DNA of 63,162 bases from Candidatus Enterococcus myersii (GTDB taxonomy: Bacteria; Bacillota; Bacilli; Lactobacillales; Enterococcaceae), in NCBI RefSeq assembly GCF_017316025.1, contig NZ_JAFLVT010000001.1:264303-327464 (forward strand), read 5' to 3'. The position numbers and the translations under genes are program-made. Shown here one piece after another: positions 51,137-60,188 of the stretch; positions within the stretch are counted from its first letter, which is position 1, and the number at the start of each line of letters is the position of its first letter. The notes beneath the pieces are model-generated. The model had not been told where the DNA came from. It searched no databases and worked only from the letters and a program-made list of their open reading frames with translations.

Positions 51137-52027
51137 ATGATTTTAAAACCAGTGATCATTGACATTAGTGAATGGCAACTACCAGAGGCGATTGATTACA
51201 ACATCTTAGCAAAAAATATTGCCGGAGCGATTGTTCGGGTACAATACGGTTCATTACATCGGGATGTGCATTTTGAAACACATCTTAAAAAATTGCAGGA
51301 ATACAAAGTTCCGGTGGCAGTTTATGCATGGGTGAGAGGTACCAGTATCTCCGACATGAAACAAGAAGCCCGCGATTTCTATCAACGCGCTAAGAAGTTT
51401 CAACCAACTTTTTGGTGGCTAGATGTAGAAGAAAAATCATATTCGGATATGCGTAATGGCTGTGAAAGTTACCGTCAAGAGTTGAAGCGTTTGGGAGCAA
51501 AAAAGGTGGGTGTCTATATTGCCAATCACTTATATCATCAATTTAATTTAGCTGTCGAAAAATTCGATGCTATTTGGATTCCAACTTATGGTCAGAATAA
51601 TGGCCGTTATGAAGGCTTTAACCCGACTTGTACTACGCGGTATGATCTGCATCAATATACGTCAAATGGTCGCATTTCTGGCTACAAAGGAGCGATGGAT
51701 TTAAATCGGCTAACTGGCAGTAAAGATTTTGGAGTACTTTTTGATACAAAATTACTTGAAGACCAAAAGCCAACCTTACCACCAACTAATTCAGTTTCAG
51801 GAGGATTAAAAAAATTGAAAACATTTACTTTAAATACGGCTGTCTACTTGCGAGAAAAAGCAGACACTAAAGCTGGTGTGATTGCCTTACTTCAAAAAGG
51901 CGACCAGATAAAATTTGATGATATTATTTTAAACCAAGGTTATTTATGGGGCGTGCAGCCGCGAGCTAAAGGAAAAAAAGGCTATCTAGCTTTAGGAAAA
52001 ATAACAGCACACGGTGGAATAAAATAA
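51137..52027 (+). CDS. GH25 muramidase (lysozyme) with C-terminal SH3-like domain, no signal peptide
   Basis: 296 residues. GH25 domain: VIIDISEWQLPEAIDY at the N-terminus, WWLDVEEKSY (catalytic acidic pair) and YDLHQYTSNGRISGYKGAMDLNR. After a Pro/Ser linker (about 213-225) the last ~70 residues look like a bacterial SH3 wall-binding domain. It should cut the glycan chain of peptidoglycan. There is no signal peptide or membrane anchor, as in phage endolysins, yet no phage genes surround it. AGAAGGAGG precedes the ATG. The DUF1659/DUF2922 genes are its only neighbours. Confidence 0.85.
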   Translation: MILKPVIIDISEWQLPEAIDYNILAKNIAGAIVRVQYGSLHRDVHFETHLKKLQEYKVPVAVYAWVRGTSISDMKQEARDFYQRAKKFQPTFWWLDVEEKSYSDMRNGCESYRQELKRLGAKKVGVYIANHLYHQFNLAVEKFDAIWIPTYGQNNGRYEGFNPTCTTRYDLHQYTSNGRISGYKGAMDLNRLTGSKDFGVLFDTKLLEDQKPTLPPTNSVSGGLKKLKTFTLNTAVYLREKADTKAGVIALLQKGDQIKFDDIILNQGYLWGVQPRAKGKKGYLALGKITAHGGIK

Positions 52028-52148
52028 AAAAATAAGACTTGGATGAATTCATCCAAGTCTTATTTTTGCTAAGATTCTAGCCATAATAACGTAAGGAATA
52101 ACACTCTCCCCTACACGCTGTCGGAAATCTTCCCCAAAATTTCCTTTG
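52023..52148 (-). ncRNA. Candidate small RNA (minus strand)
   Basis: A minus-strand promoter, TTAACT (52177-52182), 17 nt, TATAAT (52154-52159), is followed by ~90 nt of folded sequence: GGAAAT/ATTTCC and GCTA/TAGC stems. It ends in a perfect terminator palindrome at 52031-52064 with a T-run on this strand. The expected transcript is about 125 nt. An in-frame 11-codon ORF (MARILAKIRLG, 52084-52049) lies inside it without a clear site. The terminator also serves the muramidase gene. Confidence 0.5.
52031..52067. terminator. Bidirectional terminator after the muramidase gene
   Basis: AATAAGACTTGGATGAAT and ATTCATCCAAGTCTTATT form a perfect palindrome with A-rich and T-rich flanks. The gap 52068-52568 holds the small RNA candidate and, at about 52338-52393, a GGCAGAAT/ATTCTGCC hairpin, but no gene. 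Confidence 0.9.
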
Positions 52149-52568
52149 AATTTATTATAGTATAGGATGAAGAGAAAGTTAAATAAAGTGACTTTCCGAA
52201 AAAGAATAAAATAATTGAAGGAAATGAATTTATTTGCTACTATACTTACAAATAGTAAGTTGTAGACGCTTTGAGATTTATTGCAATTTTTTTGAGTCTA
52301 ATTAGAAAAAACAACTGGTTATAGGCCAGCTATAAGGCAGAATTTTACTAAAGGAATTTTTAGATTTGTTCAAAATTTGACTTATTCTGCCGCAAGGTCC
52401 TTTATGATGCTAGACATGCAAAAACTCTTTTAAGGTAAAGCGTCATTCATTATGAGCGGTTAATCGAATGGTTCAGGTGATTTTTGCTGGATATGACACA
52501 AATAGAATTTTTTATCTTAAACTTATTTTTAAGCACGCTATTAAAATGGCTAAAACGGAGGGAGAATA

Positions 52569-53174
52569 ATGAAATACTTATACGATGCTGGAACTGCAGG
52601 TAGTAAGAAGTTATTATTATTACATGGTACGGGCGGAGATGAAAATTCATTAGTGGATATTGCCCGTTTTTTAGATGGGGGATGTGCGGTTTTATCTTTT
52701 CGCGGGGAAGTAGAAGAAGACGGGATGAATCGCTTTTTCAAGCGCAATGGCTTAAATCAATTTGATTTAGCTAGTTTGGAAAAAGAAACAGATAATTTAT
52801 ATGAAGAAATCAAACGAATTAGCGCAGAGAAAAATGTGCCTTTAAGTGACTGGGTTTTAGTAGGGTATTCCAATGGTGCTAACATTGCGGCCCATCTGTT
52901 ATTAGAGCGGCAAACGCCATTAACCCAAGGCTTATTTTTTCATCCCATGTCACTGGGAGTGCATGAAAAACAATTTGAGCTAAAAGATAAACGAATCTGG
53001 CTTTCTTTTGGTCAGGGCGATCCAATTGTTTCGCCTGAATCTTTTAACGAACTTGCAGAAGCATTTGATAGTCGGGGGGCAGATTTGACGATTAAGCAAA
53101 CCAAACAAGGTCATCAATTAGCCGCAGATGAAGTAAACCAGGCCCGAAATTGGCTTCACCAGCTACCAATGTAA
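52569..53174 (+). CDS. Alpha/beta hydrolase (carboxylesterase / phospholipase family)
   Basis: 201 residues: LLLHGTGGDENSL (oxyanion region), the nucleophile elbow VGYSNGANIA, the Asp in SFGQGDPIVSP and the His in KQGHQLA, a complete catalytic triad. Size and motifs fit the small serine esterases once called phospholipase/carboxylesterase. Cytoplasmic; substrate unknown. GGAGGGAGAATA precedes the ATG. Single gene. Confidence 0.88.
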   Translation: MKYLYDAGTAGSKKLLLLHGTGGDENSLVDIARFLDGGCAVLSFRGEVEEDGMNRFFKRNGLNQFDLASLEKETDNLYEEIKRISAEKNVPLSDWVLVGYSNGANIAAHLLLERQTPLTQGLFFHPMSLGVHEKQFELKDKRIWLSFGQGDPIVSPESFNELAEAFDSRGADLTIKQTKQGHQLAADEVNQARNWLHQLPM

Positions 53175-53394
53175 AAAAGATTTTAAAATAAAAATAGTCA
53201 GCCTTACGTCATAAGACGAAATTTTAAAGAAATGTTTGAATAGTTGTAGGTAAATTTCGACGGATTGACTGCGGGTTGATTTTTTTATATTAAAAGGGAG
53301 AATAAATTTTTTTGCAGGAGTTCTTGTGATTTAAGATCATGATTGCCAGCTGTTTTTTGAGTCAGCTCTTTTGTGCATGAAGTTAAAAGCGAAA

Positions 53395-53412
53395 AACAAT
53401 TTCTGGAAATTT
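53395..53412. repeat. Dispersed copy of the 18-nt palindromic module
   Basis: AACAATTTCTGGAAATTT differs at one position from 18283-18300. It lies in the 436-nt gap between the esterase and asd. The gap also holds a hairpin with CGAAATTT/AAATTTCG arms (about 53218-53270) and the asd promoter region. Confidence 0.45.
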
Positions 53413-53493
53413 CCTCCTTATTTTTTGGTGTCAATAGAGTTTGGACAGTTTTACATCGTTTAACTTTATTCAGATTTTTTTGATAATTGTCGT

Positions 53494-53508
53494 AATTTTC
53501 TGAATCAT
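53494..53508. promoter_or_regulatory. Weak CodY-like box upstream of asd
   Basis: AATTTTCTGAATCAT matches the CodY consensus at 12 of 15 positions. A TAAAAT at about 53546-53551 may be the -10, and a perfect palindrome CTGAAAT/ATTTCAG lies between. Weak on its own. Confidence 0.3.
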
Positions 53509-53610
53509 TTTCTAGTATTTACTGAAATTTATTTCAGATTGTGCTAAAATAGCAAAAATATCAAATTCTTGTCGCAGACAGGTTCAAATTTAGTCATAGG
53601 GGTGTAGCTG

Positions 53611-54669
53611 ATGGAAAAAGGGTATCGCATTGCTGTTGTGGGCGCAACAGGAGCTGTAGGAACAAAAATGATCGAGATGTTGGAAGAAACCACTTTACCA
53701 ATTGAAAGTATCAAACTGCTGGCTTCAAAACGTTCGGCTGGAAAAACCAGAATATTTAATGGTGTAACCTTAACAATTGAAGAATTAGTGCCTGATTCTT
53801 TTAACGATGTAGATATTGCTTTGTTTTCTGCGGGTGGGGGGATTTCAAAAATTTACGCGCCAGAAGCGGTGAAACGCGGAGCAGTTGTGGTGGATAATAC
53901 GAGTTATTTTCGCATGGATAAAGAAGTGCCATTGGTGGTACCAGAAGTAAATCCGGCTGCTTTAAAACGGCACAAAGGAATAATCGCAAATCCCAATTGT
54001 TCAACAATTCAAATGATGGTAGCATTAGAGCCAATTCGCAAAGAAGCCGGGCTAAACCGGATCATCGTATCCACCTATCAAGCAGTTTCAGGGGCAGGAG
54101 CAAAAGCGGTTGAAGAATTAAAACGAGAAGCCAAAGAATTCTTAGCCGGAAAATCAAAAGATGAATTAGATCCACAAATTTTGCCAGCCGGAAGTGATAA
54201 AAAACACTATTCAATCGCTTTTAATGCGCTGCCACAAATCGACGTTTTTGCTGAGGATGATTACACGTATGAAGAGTGGAAAATGATCAATGAAACCCAT
54301 AAAATTATGGAAGACGATGCTATAAAAGTTGCTGCAACTTGTGTTCGGATTCCTGTAGTCAGTGGACATTCTGAATCTGTTTATATTGAAACAAAAAAAG
54401 AAATGTCACCCCAAGCAGTTAAAGATCTATTAGCAAAATCACCTGGTGTGACACTAGAAGATGATCCAAGCCAACAAATTTATCCCCAAGCGTTAAACAG
54501 CGTTGATAAAAAAGATACATTTGTCGGTCGGATTCGCCGCGATTTAGATGTCAAAACTGGGTTACACATGTGGGTCGTATCGGATAACTTGCTAAAAGGT
54601 GCGGCCTGGAATTCCGTACAAATTGCAGAAACCTTGCATGAGATGGACTTAGTTCGCGTACCCAAATAA
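53611..54669 (+). CDS. asd: Aspartate-semialdehyde dehydrogenase
   Basis: 352 residues: [18 protein letters not shown] (NADP-binding), [10 protein letters not shown], the catalytic Cys in [20 protein letters not shown] and the catalytic His in VVSGHSESV. It converts aspartyl phosphate to aspartate semialdehyde for lysine, diaminopimelate, threonine and methionine synthesis. AGGGGTG precedes the ATG. In many Bacillota dapA follows before the RNase J gene; here it does not. Confidence 0.94.
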   Translation: MEKGYRIAVVGATGAVGTKMIEMLEETTLPIESIKLLASKRSAGKTRIFNGVTLTIEELVPDSFNDVDIALFSAGGGISKIYAPEAVKRGAVVVDNTSYFRMDKEVPLVVPEVNPAALKRHKGIIANPNCSTIQMMVALEPIRKEAGLNRIIVSTYQAVSGAGAKAVEELKREAKEFLAGKSKDELDPQILPAGSDKKHYSIAFNALPQIDVFAEDDYTYEEWKMINETHKIMEDDAIKVAATCVRIPVVSGHSESVYIETKKEMSPQAVKDLLAKSPGVTLEDDPSQQIYPQALNSVDKKDTFVGRIRRDLDVKTGLHMWVVSDNLLKGAAWNSVQIAETLHEMDLVRVPK

Positions 54670-54689
54670 AGTTGTTTTGAAAAATTTAA

Positions 54690-54768
54690 AAAACGTTGCA
54701 AGTAACTGATAACGTGTTAAAGCTTTTTGCTTTTAGACTTTATGCAGGTAAACTTGGAACGTTTTTTT
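54690..54768 (+). terminator. Probable terminator after asd
   Basis: AAACGTTGCAAGT (from 54691) pairs with ACTTGGAACGTTT (54752-54764), one mismatch, followed by a run of T. The rest of the 476-nt gap is non-coding, with a GCAATAA/TTATTGC hairpin at about 54884-54917 and TATAAT at 55068-55073, the likely -10 of the next gene. Confidence 0.65.
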
Positions 54769-55145
54769 GTACTTTTTATTGAGCTTTAAAATGCAGCGCG
54801 TGTTTTAAAAATCGTACTTTCATTTTTAGGAGTGTGTAGCTTATCTAACTTTTTTATAGTCTGCCTTTCAAATAATGCGCTGTGCAATAAGTCAAAGGAA
54901 AACGATTTATTGCAATTCTGCCTTAATGGCTTAAAAGCAAACCGAGTTCGTGCAGTTTTTTTATAGCGGGCACTTAAATTCGTTAATTTTACTAAAAGAT
55001 TTTTTTGCTGCAAACCGCTTCCATGATAAATTAGCAGTTCGTCGCCGCTTTTTGCCACTTTTTAGTGTATAATGGACAGTGGCTAGTTGGGCACAGAAAA
55101 GAAAATATTATATTTATATAGAAAAAATTTGAGAGGTGAATGTTT

Positions 55146-56825
55146 TTGAGTAACATCAAAATCATTCCATTAGGCGGCGTCCGTGAAAACGGTAAAAATA
55201 TGTACATCGCTGAAGTGGAAGATGATATTTATGTATTAGATTGTGGGTTGAAATACCCGGAAAATGAATTATTGGGAATTGATACAGTTATTCCTGATTT
55301 TACTTATTTAGTAGAAAATGCAGATCGTGTTGTCGGTGTCTTTTTGACCCACGGACATGCGGATGCCATTGGGGCGTTACCTTACTTTTTGGAAAAAGTT
55401 GATGTACCTGTCTTTGGAACAAAGCTAACAATTGAGTTGGCAAAAATTGGCGTTCATAAAAATGATGCCACCAAAAAATTCCGGGATTTTCATATTATTG
55501 ATGAACATACGGAGATTGATTTTGGGACAACGACAGTCGGCTTTTTTAGAACCACCCACTCAATTCCAGATTCAGTAGGGATCACTTTGAAAACCAAAGT
55601 AGGCAATATTGTCTATACTGGTGATTTTAAGTTTGATCAGGCTGCCGTGCCAATGTATCAAACTGATTTTGCACGGATTGCTGAAATTGGTAAAGAGGGT
55701 GTCTTAGCGCTATTAAGTACTTCTAGTAATGCTGAAAATCCGACGCCAGTCGCTTCAGAACGGCAAATTGCCGATGAAGTTTACGATACCATTAAGTATT
55801 GGGAAGGCCGCATTATTGTCGCCGGGGTAGCAAGTAATTTACAACGGGTGCAGCAAGTTTTAAATGCTGCGCATCGTTGCAACCGGAAAGTCGTTTTAAC
55901 CGGGCAAGATTTTGGCCGAATTATTCGGACGGCAATGAAGTTAAACAAATTAGAATTGCCAGATGAAGATTTATTCATCACACAAAAAGAAATGAAAAAC
56001 TATCCACCAGAAGAAATTATCGTTTTAGAGACAGGTCGAATGGGTGAACCGATTAAATCGCTACAACGGATGGCTAATGGTTCCCACCGCACATTGCGCA
56101 TTCAAGAAGGGGATTTAGTGTATATCACGACTACGCCAACTACCGCAATGGAAACCACGGTTGCCAAAACCGAAGATATTGTCTTTCGTGCTGGTGGAGT
56201 CGTAAAACAAATTTCTGATAATATGCGGGTTTCAGGTCATGCCAATCCCGATGATTTACAATTAATGTTAAATTTATTAAAACCAAAATATTTAATTCCA
56301 ATTCAGGGGGAATACCGTCAATTAGCGGCCCATGCGCAACTGGCTCAATTAACCGGAATTCCGTTGAAGAATATCTTTATCACAGCTCGTGGTGATATTT
56401 TGGAATATAAAAACGGTCAAATGTCTCAAGCTGGTTCTGTACCGGCGGAAAATGTTTTGATTGATGGTATTGGTGTTGGCGATATCGGCAATATCGTGTT
56501 GCGAGATCGCAAAGTTTTATCAGAAGATGGCATTTTCATCGCAGTGGTTACAATTAATCGCCGTGAGAAAAAGATTGTATCTCCGCCACAAATCACTTCC
56601 CGTGGTTTCGTTTATGTAAAGGCAAGCCGTGATTTAATTCGGGAAAGTGCTGAAATGGTGAGTGAGATTGTTGAAAAACATTTACAAGACGAAGAGTTTG
56701 AATGGAGTAAATTAAAACAAGATATCCGCGATCGTTTAAGCCGTTACTTGTTTGAACAAACAAAGCGTCGACCGGTTATTTTGCCAGTTATTATGGAGTC
56801 ATCCCAACGACAAAAAAGAAAATAG
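55146..56825 (+). CDS. rnjB: Ribonuclease J2-like protein
   Basis: 559 residues of the metallo-beta-lactamase/beta-CASP RNase J family: IIPLGGVRENGKNMY, LTHGHADAIGALPY, TGDFKFD and SGHANPDDLQLML. The metal motif reads HGHADA where active RNase J1 has HxHxDH, so the last His is lost, as in the J2 subunits of this group. It probably acts in a complex with RNase J1 in mRNA and rRNA processing. I prefer the TTG at 55146 (nine nt after GAGG, giving MSNIK) to the ATG at 55140, which is only 3 nt from the site. Confidence 0.88.
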   Translation: MSNIKIIPLGGVRENGKNMYIAEVEDDIYVLDCGLKYPENELLGIDTVIPDFTYLVENADRVVGVFLTHGHADAIGALPYFLEKVDVPVFGTKLTIELAKIGVHKNDATKKFRDFHIIDEHTEIDFGTTTVGFFRTTHSIPDSVGITLKTKVGNIVYTGDFKFDQAAVPMYQTDFARIAEIGKEGVLALLSTSSNAENPTPVASERQIADEVYDTIKYWEGRIIVAGVASNLQRVQQVLNAAHRCNRKVVLTGQDFGRIIRTAMKLNKLELPDEDLFITQKEMKNYPPEEIIVLETGRMGEPIKSLQRMANGSHRTLRIQEGDLVYITTTPTTAMETTVAKTEDIVFRAGGVVKQISDNMRVSGHANPDDLQLMLNLLKPKYLIPIQGEYRQLAAHAQLAQLTGIPLKNIFITARGDILEYKNGQMSQAGSVPAENVLIDGIGVGDIGNIVLRDRKVLSEDGIFIAVVTINRREKKIVSPPQITSRGFVYVKASRDLIRESAEMVSEIVEKHLQDEEFEWSKLKQDIRDRLSRYLFEQTKRRPVILPVIMESSQRQKRK

Positions 56826-56830
56826 GCCAA

Positions 56831-56872
56831 AGATACCAAGACGAAACCTTTTCGTTTTGGTGTCTTTTTTTT
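56831..56872 (+). terminator. Intrinsic terminator after rnjB
   Basis: AGATACCAAGACGAA (56831-56845) pairs with TTCGTTTTGGTGTCT (56851-56865) with wobbles, followed by a run of T. The remaining gap to 57150 is AT-rich with a TATACT near 57026 and no gene. Confidence 0.9.
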
Positions 56873-57150
56873 GTAATAAATAAATTTTAGCTATTTGGGC
56901 CTACGGATTTTTGCCAATTTTTTGCCTTTAACAGGTCATCGCTTTGAAAAAAGTGTCATACAAGTTAAGCTGTAGTCTATTTTATATTTTTTAAACAAAA
57001 CATATGAAATCTTTCTGAAAAACGATTATACTATTTTAGTGTCTATTTTTGGCAAAGGACAATCGCAATAAGGACTTGTCAAAATGGAAAATAAAATAGA
57101 ATAATGGTTTATTAAAAGAGTTTTTATTCTTTTACGAAAGGAAGTTTTGT

Positions 57151-58590
57151 ATGCATACATACCAAGAAGATAAGGTTGTTCAAAAAAATCGTTGGTGGAT
57201 ATTGGTTGCAGTTTCGATGTTTACCTTTATGTCTACTTTAGATGGTAGTATTGTAAATATCGCGTTGCCAACTATTTCAAAGGATATGCAAGTACCAATG
57301 AATCAGTCAGAATGGATCGTCTCCATTTATTTAATGATGGTCTGTGCGTGTTTGTTATTATTTGGGAAAATTGGCGATAGCTGGGGGAAAATTAAAATTT
57401 ATCGCATTGGAACCTTGATTTTTGTGATTGGATCTTTACTTTGTGGTTTTAATCACTCGTTAACTTTTCTACTGTTTGCCCGCGTTATCCAAGCTTTAGG
57501 AGCTGCGATGACGATGGCGACTAACACAGGTATTATCACCGAAGTTTTCCCTATGAATGAAAGAGGACGGGCGCTTGGGATGATTGGTGCCTTTGTGTCT
57601 TTAGGTTCAATTGCCGGCCCTGGTTTAGGCGGTTTGATCTTGGCGCATTTTTCATGGGCGTATATTTTTTGGATCAATGTTCCAGTTGGGATTATCACCA
57701 TGCTAATTAGTGAAAAATTCTTACCAAAAGATATTACACTAAGTGCAGAAAAAATTGATATGGGTGGCTTTGCCGCGGTTGCAGCGACGATTATGACCTT
57801 TTTTGGCGGTGTCTTTTTAGGGCAAGAACACGGCTTTTTAACCCCAATTCCGTTAGCCTTGTTTGTCTTAGCCGTCATTAGTTTTTTCATCTTTTTATAT
57901 GTGGAAAAGAAAGTGAAATTGCCTTTAATTACCTTTAGTATTTTCAAAAATAAAGTTTTTACTATGAGTTTAGTTACGGCTTTATTGATTTTTTCTTCTA
58001 ACTTTTTTGTCAATGTCGTTATTCCGTTTTACCTTCAAAGTGCCCGTGGCCTTTCACCTAGTTATGCTGGACTTTTAATGATGGTCTTTCCATTTTTAAT
58101 GGTTATTGGCTCGCCTTTAAGCGGCTATTTAACTGACAGAGTGGGCCCAGAAATCTTAGTTTTAATCGGGCTTGTGATGTTATCAGTGACCCAATTAATG
58201 TATATGTTTATGCACGCGGATTCGCCTTTGTGGTATTACGTTGTGGCAACTGCTATCATGGGTTTAGGCAATTCATTATTTCAATCACCCAACAATACAA
58301 TGGTTATGAGTAGTGTTACCAAAGAAAATCTGGGGGTTGCTGGCAGTTTGAACTCTTTTGCTCGTAATTTGGGCATGGTCGTAGGGATTTCGCTAGCGAC
58401 AACTATCTTGTATGACGCCATGAGTTCGAAAATGGGAGAACGGGTGACAACGTACATTGCCAAGCGGCCAGATGTTTTCATTTATGGAATGAAAATTACT
58501 TTTTTAGGTTCATTTTTACTTTGTTTGGCAGCATTACTTTTAACGCTTTATCGGGTGAAAAAACAAGGAGGCATCAGAAAACATGTCTAA
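57151..58590 (+). CDS. MFS drug exporter, DHA2 (14-helix, EmrB/QacA) family
   Basis: 479 residues and about 14 membrane segments. The DHA2 motifs are present: STLDGSIVNIALPTI in TM1, LLFGKIGDSWGKIKIYRIG in loop 2-3, and GPGLGGLILAHFSWAYIFWINVPVG (motif C) in TM5. It uses the proton gradient to export hydrophobic or cationic compounds; the substrate is unknown. AAAGGAAG precedes the ATG. It overlaps the EbsC-like gene by 8 nt, and both end at one terminator. Confidence 0.9.
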   Translation: MHTYQEDKVVQKNRWWILVAVSMFTFMSTLDGSIVNIALPTISKDMQVPMNQSEWIVSIYLMMVCACLLLFGKIGDSWGKIKIYRIGTLIFVIGSLLCGFNHSLTFLLFARVIQALGAAMTMATNTGIITEVFPMNERGRALGMIGAFVSLGSIAGPGLGGLILAHFSWAYIFWINVPVGIITMLISEKFLPKDITLSAEKIDMGGFAAVAATIMTFFGGVFLGQEHGFLTPIPLALFVLAVISFFIFLYVEKKVKLPLITFSIFKNKVFTMSLVTALLIFSSNFFVNVVIPFYLQSARGLSPSYAGLLMMVFPFLMVIGSPLSGYLTDRVGPEILVLIGLVMLSVTQLMYMFMHADSPLWYYVVATAIMGLGNSLFQSPNNTMVMSSVTKENLGVAGSLNSFARNLGMVVGISLATTILYDAMSSKMGERVTTYIAKRPDVFIYGMKITFLGSFLLCLAALLLTLYRVKKQGGIRKHV

Positions 58591-59059
58591 TGCAGTGGAA
58601 GAATATTTAACAAAAAAACAGATGCAATTTGAAAGTTTTACTTTTGATGTAAGTGATGAAGATGAAGGACGCGCCCAAGCAGAAAAATTACAATTAGCTG
58701 TTACCACCATCTATAAGACCTTGGTTTTAAAAGGCAATAAAACGGGAACGGTGATTGCCTTAGTTCCCCTTGACGGACGCCTAGATTATAAAAAGACGGC
58801 GAAAGCTTCTGGTAACCGCAAAGTCGGCTTTCCCCCGATGGAATATGTAATGGATGCAACTGGTTATCCCCATGGTGCCAATACGCCAATCGGGATTTTC
58901 ATGCAACATAAAGAATATAGCCAAGTTTTTGATACGAGTATTTTGAATCACGAAGAAGTTATTGTCTCAAGTGGCGAGTTGGGTCATAGTGTTAAAGTTA
59001 AAGTTGCAGATTTAATTGCATTGATTCAACCAATTCAAGCAGATATTTTGGCTGTGTAA
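58583..59059 (+). CDS. YbaK/EbsC family aminoacyl-tRNA deacylase
   Basis: 158 residues of the YbaK/EbsC type: an early AEKLQLAVTTIYKTLVLKG with the conserved Lys, LVPLDGRLDYKKTAKASG, GYPHGANTPIGI and the late EEVIVSSGELGHSVKV. It is expected to hydrolyse Cys-tRNA(Pro). The ATG is 11 nt after AAGGAGG and overlaps the exporter gene, so the two are co-expressed, although their jobs show no obvious link. Confidence 0.9.
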   Translation: MSNAVEEYLTKKQMQFESFTFDVSDEDEGRAQAEKLQLAVTTIYKTLVLKGNKTGTVIALVPLDGRLDYKKTAKASGNRKVGFPPMEYVMDATGYPHGANTPIGIFMQHKEYSQVFDTSILNHEEVIVSSGELGHSVKVKVADLIALIQPIQADILAV

Positions 59060-59070
59060 GCCTAAAAAAT

Positions 59071-59118
59071 CAGATACAAAAGTAGTCGTTTTTAAACTAC
59101 CTTTGTATCTGCTTTTTT
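59071..59118 (+). terminator. Intrinsic terminator after the EbsC-like gene
   Basis: CAGATACAAAAGTAG (59071-59085) pairs with CTACCTTTGTATCTG (59097-59111), followed by CTTTTTT. Confidence 0.9.
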
Positions 59119-59176
59119 ATAAGGAAAGTATAATGTTTTAACATGAACAAATCGTTTTAAATCAGGGCTGCTCAAA

Positions 59177-59234
59177 TTAGCTACACAAACTAGCTCTCCA
59201 AAAAAAAGGCGAAATTTCTAAAAATTTGCTAAAC
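59177..59234. repeat. Divergent copy of the palindromic repeat module
   Basis: TTAGCTACACAAACTAGCTC (59177-59196) and, further on, GAAATTTCTAAAAATTTGCT (59211-59230) parallel 18227-18246 and 18261-18281 in the same order. About 19 of 24 positions match in the second part. It lies in the gap between the EbsC-like and RpiR genes, which are convergent. Confidence 0.45.
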
Positions 59235-59280
59235 ACCAAGTAAAAACACGCATAAGCGCAATAAACGTTGTGTTTTTTAG

Positions 59281-60027
59281 TTATTTGGCTGTTCGCAGAG
59301 CGTAGGAATCTAACAGTATCCTAGCCATAATCGATAAAGGTAAACGAGAGCGCACTTCGTAATCAGGAAAGAAGGAGCCTTCTGATTTAAAGCCAATAAA
59401 AGGAATTTCGATATACTCCATAATAGAAGAGTATCGGCTAGCGGTTAGTAAAACCGTACCAATTTCGGCTTCATAACAGTTTTTAGCAGCCACCACTAAT
59501 TCTTCTGTTTCGCCATTTAATGAAACGAAAATTACGACGTCGTCTTTCGTAAGTTTACGGGAGATGTTGCGAATGATATTCGGATCGGTATGAAGTTCGC
59601 AATATTTATTTGTTAATTGCAATTTCACCATCATTTCTTGTGCAATTAATTCAGAAAACCCCCGTGCAAAAATCATGATGCGTTTGGCTGCATGAATACG
59701 TTGAATGGCATCTTCAATATTGCCAATTTCAATCATATTAATGGTTCGAATCACTTCTTGTTCGTTTTTTAAAATCGCCATTTTAATGCCTTCATCAATT
59801 TTATCTAAATGAGAGAAGTTGATGTTGGTATTTTCTTTTTCCTTTAAGGAGTGTTTAAACGCAGTAAAGCCCTCATACCCTTTCTTTTTCATTGTTCGAA
59901 CGATCGTAGCAGTGGAAACATTCGCCAACTCACTTAATTTAACGATGGAATAATGTGGGATACTCGTAATGTTTTTTTGTATGAAATCCCATAGATATTG
60001 TTCTGACTCGCTTAATTTTACATCCAT
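59281..60027 (-). CDS. RpiR/MurR family transcriptional regulator
   Basis: 248 residues: N-terminal helix-turn-helix (about 1-75, VKLSELANVSTATIVRTMKK) and a SIS domain (about 105-235, RIMIFARGFSELIAQEM and FVSLNGETEELV) that binds a phosphosugar. It is divergent from the fructose-type PTS operon, which it probably controls in response to a sugar phosphate. GGAAAGGATAACATC precedes the ATG. Most fructose operons use a DeoR-type FruR, so an RpiR regulator here is less usual. Confidence 0.88.
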   Translation of the reverse strand: MDVKLSESEQYLWDFIQKNITSIPHYSIVKLSELANVSTATIVRTMKKKGYEGFTAFKHSLKEKENTNINFSHLDKIDEGIKMAILKNEQEVIRTINMIEIGNIEDAIQRIHAAKRIMIFARGFSELIAQEMMVKLQLTNKYCELHTDPNIIRNISRKLTKDDVVIFVSLNGETEELVVAAKNCYEAEIGTVLLTASRYSSIMEYIEIPFIGFKSEGSFFPDYEVRSRLPLSIMARILLDSYALRTAK

Positions 60028-60133
60028 GATGTTATCCTTTCCAACTGATATTTGTTATTATTGTAACTTTTTACCAATTTTATGTACAGAGGGTTCAGAA
60101 AGTGAAAAAATTTTCAACTATTTTGCTCTCATT

Positions 60134-60147
60134 TGAAAACATTTACA
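60134..60147. promoter_or_regulatory. cre-like site upstream of the fructose-type PTS operon
   Basis: TGAAAACATTTACA fits the cre consensus TGWAANCGNTNWCA except for A in place of the central G. It lies 42 nt before the fruK start, where CcpA binding would repress. An inverted repeat TGAAAA-N2-TTTTCA just upstream (about 60103-60116) could be the RpiR operator. Confidence 0.5.
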
Positions 60148-60188
60148 TAAATTATTCGTGCATAATAAAAATGAAAGGAGGGGACAAG

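Noticed and set aside
53535-53552. CTGAAATTTATTTCAG before asd as a Fur-type box
   Set aside because: It is a perfect short palindrome but does not follow the Fur 7-1-7 pattern, and asd is not an iron gene. It is noted only as a possible operator.
54670-55145. Remnant of dapA between asd and rnjB
   Set aside because: No frame in this gap shows dihydrodipicolinate synthase motifs; the gap contains hairpins and a promoter only.
57453-58013. 186-codon frame on the minus strand inside the MFS gene
   Set aside because: It is antisense to a clear 14-helix transporter, is rich in Lys and Ile as expected for a reverse frame, and has no ribosome-binding site.
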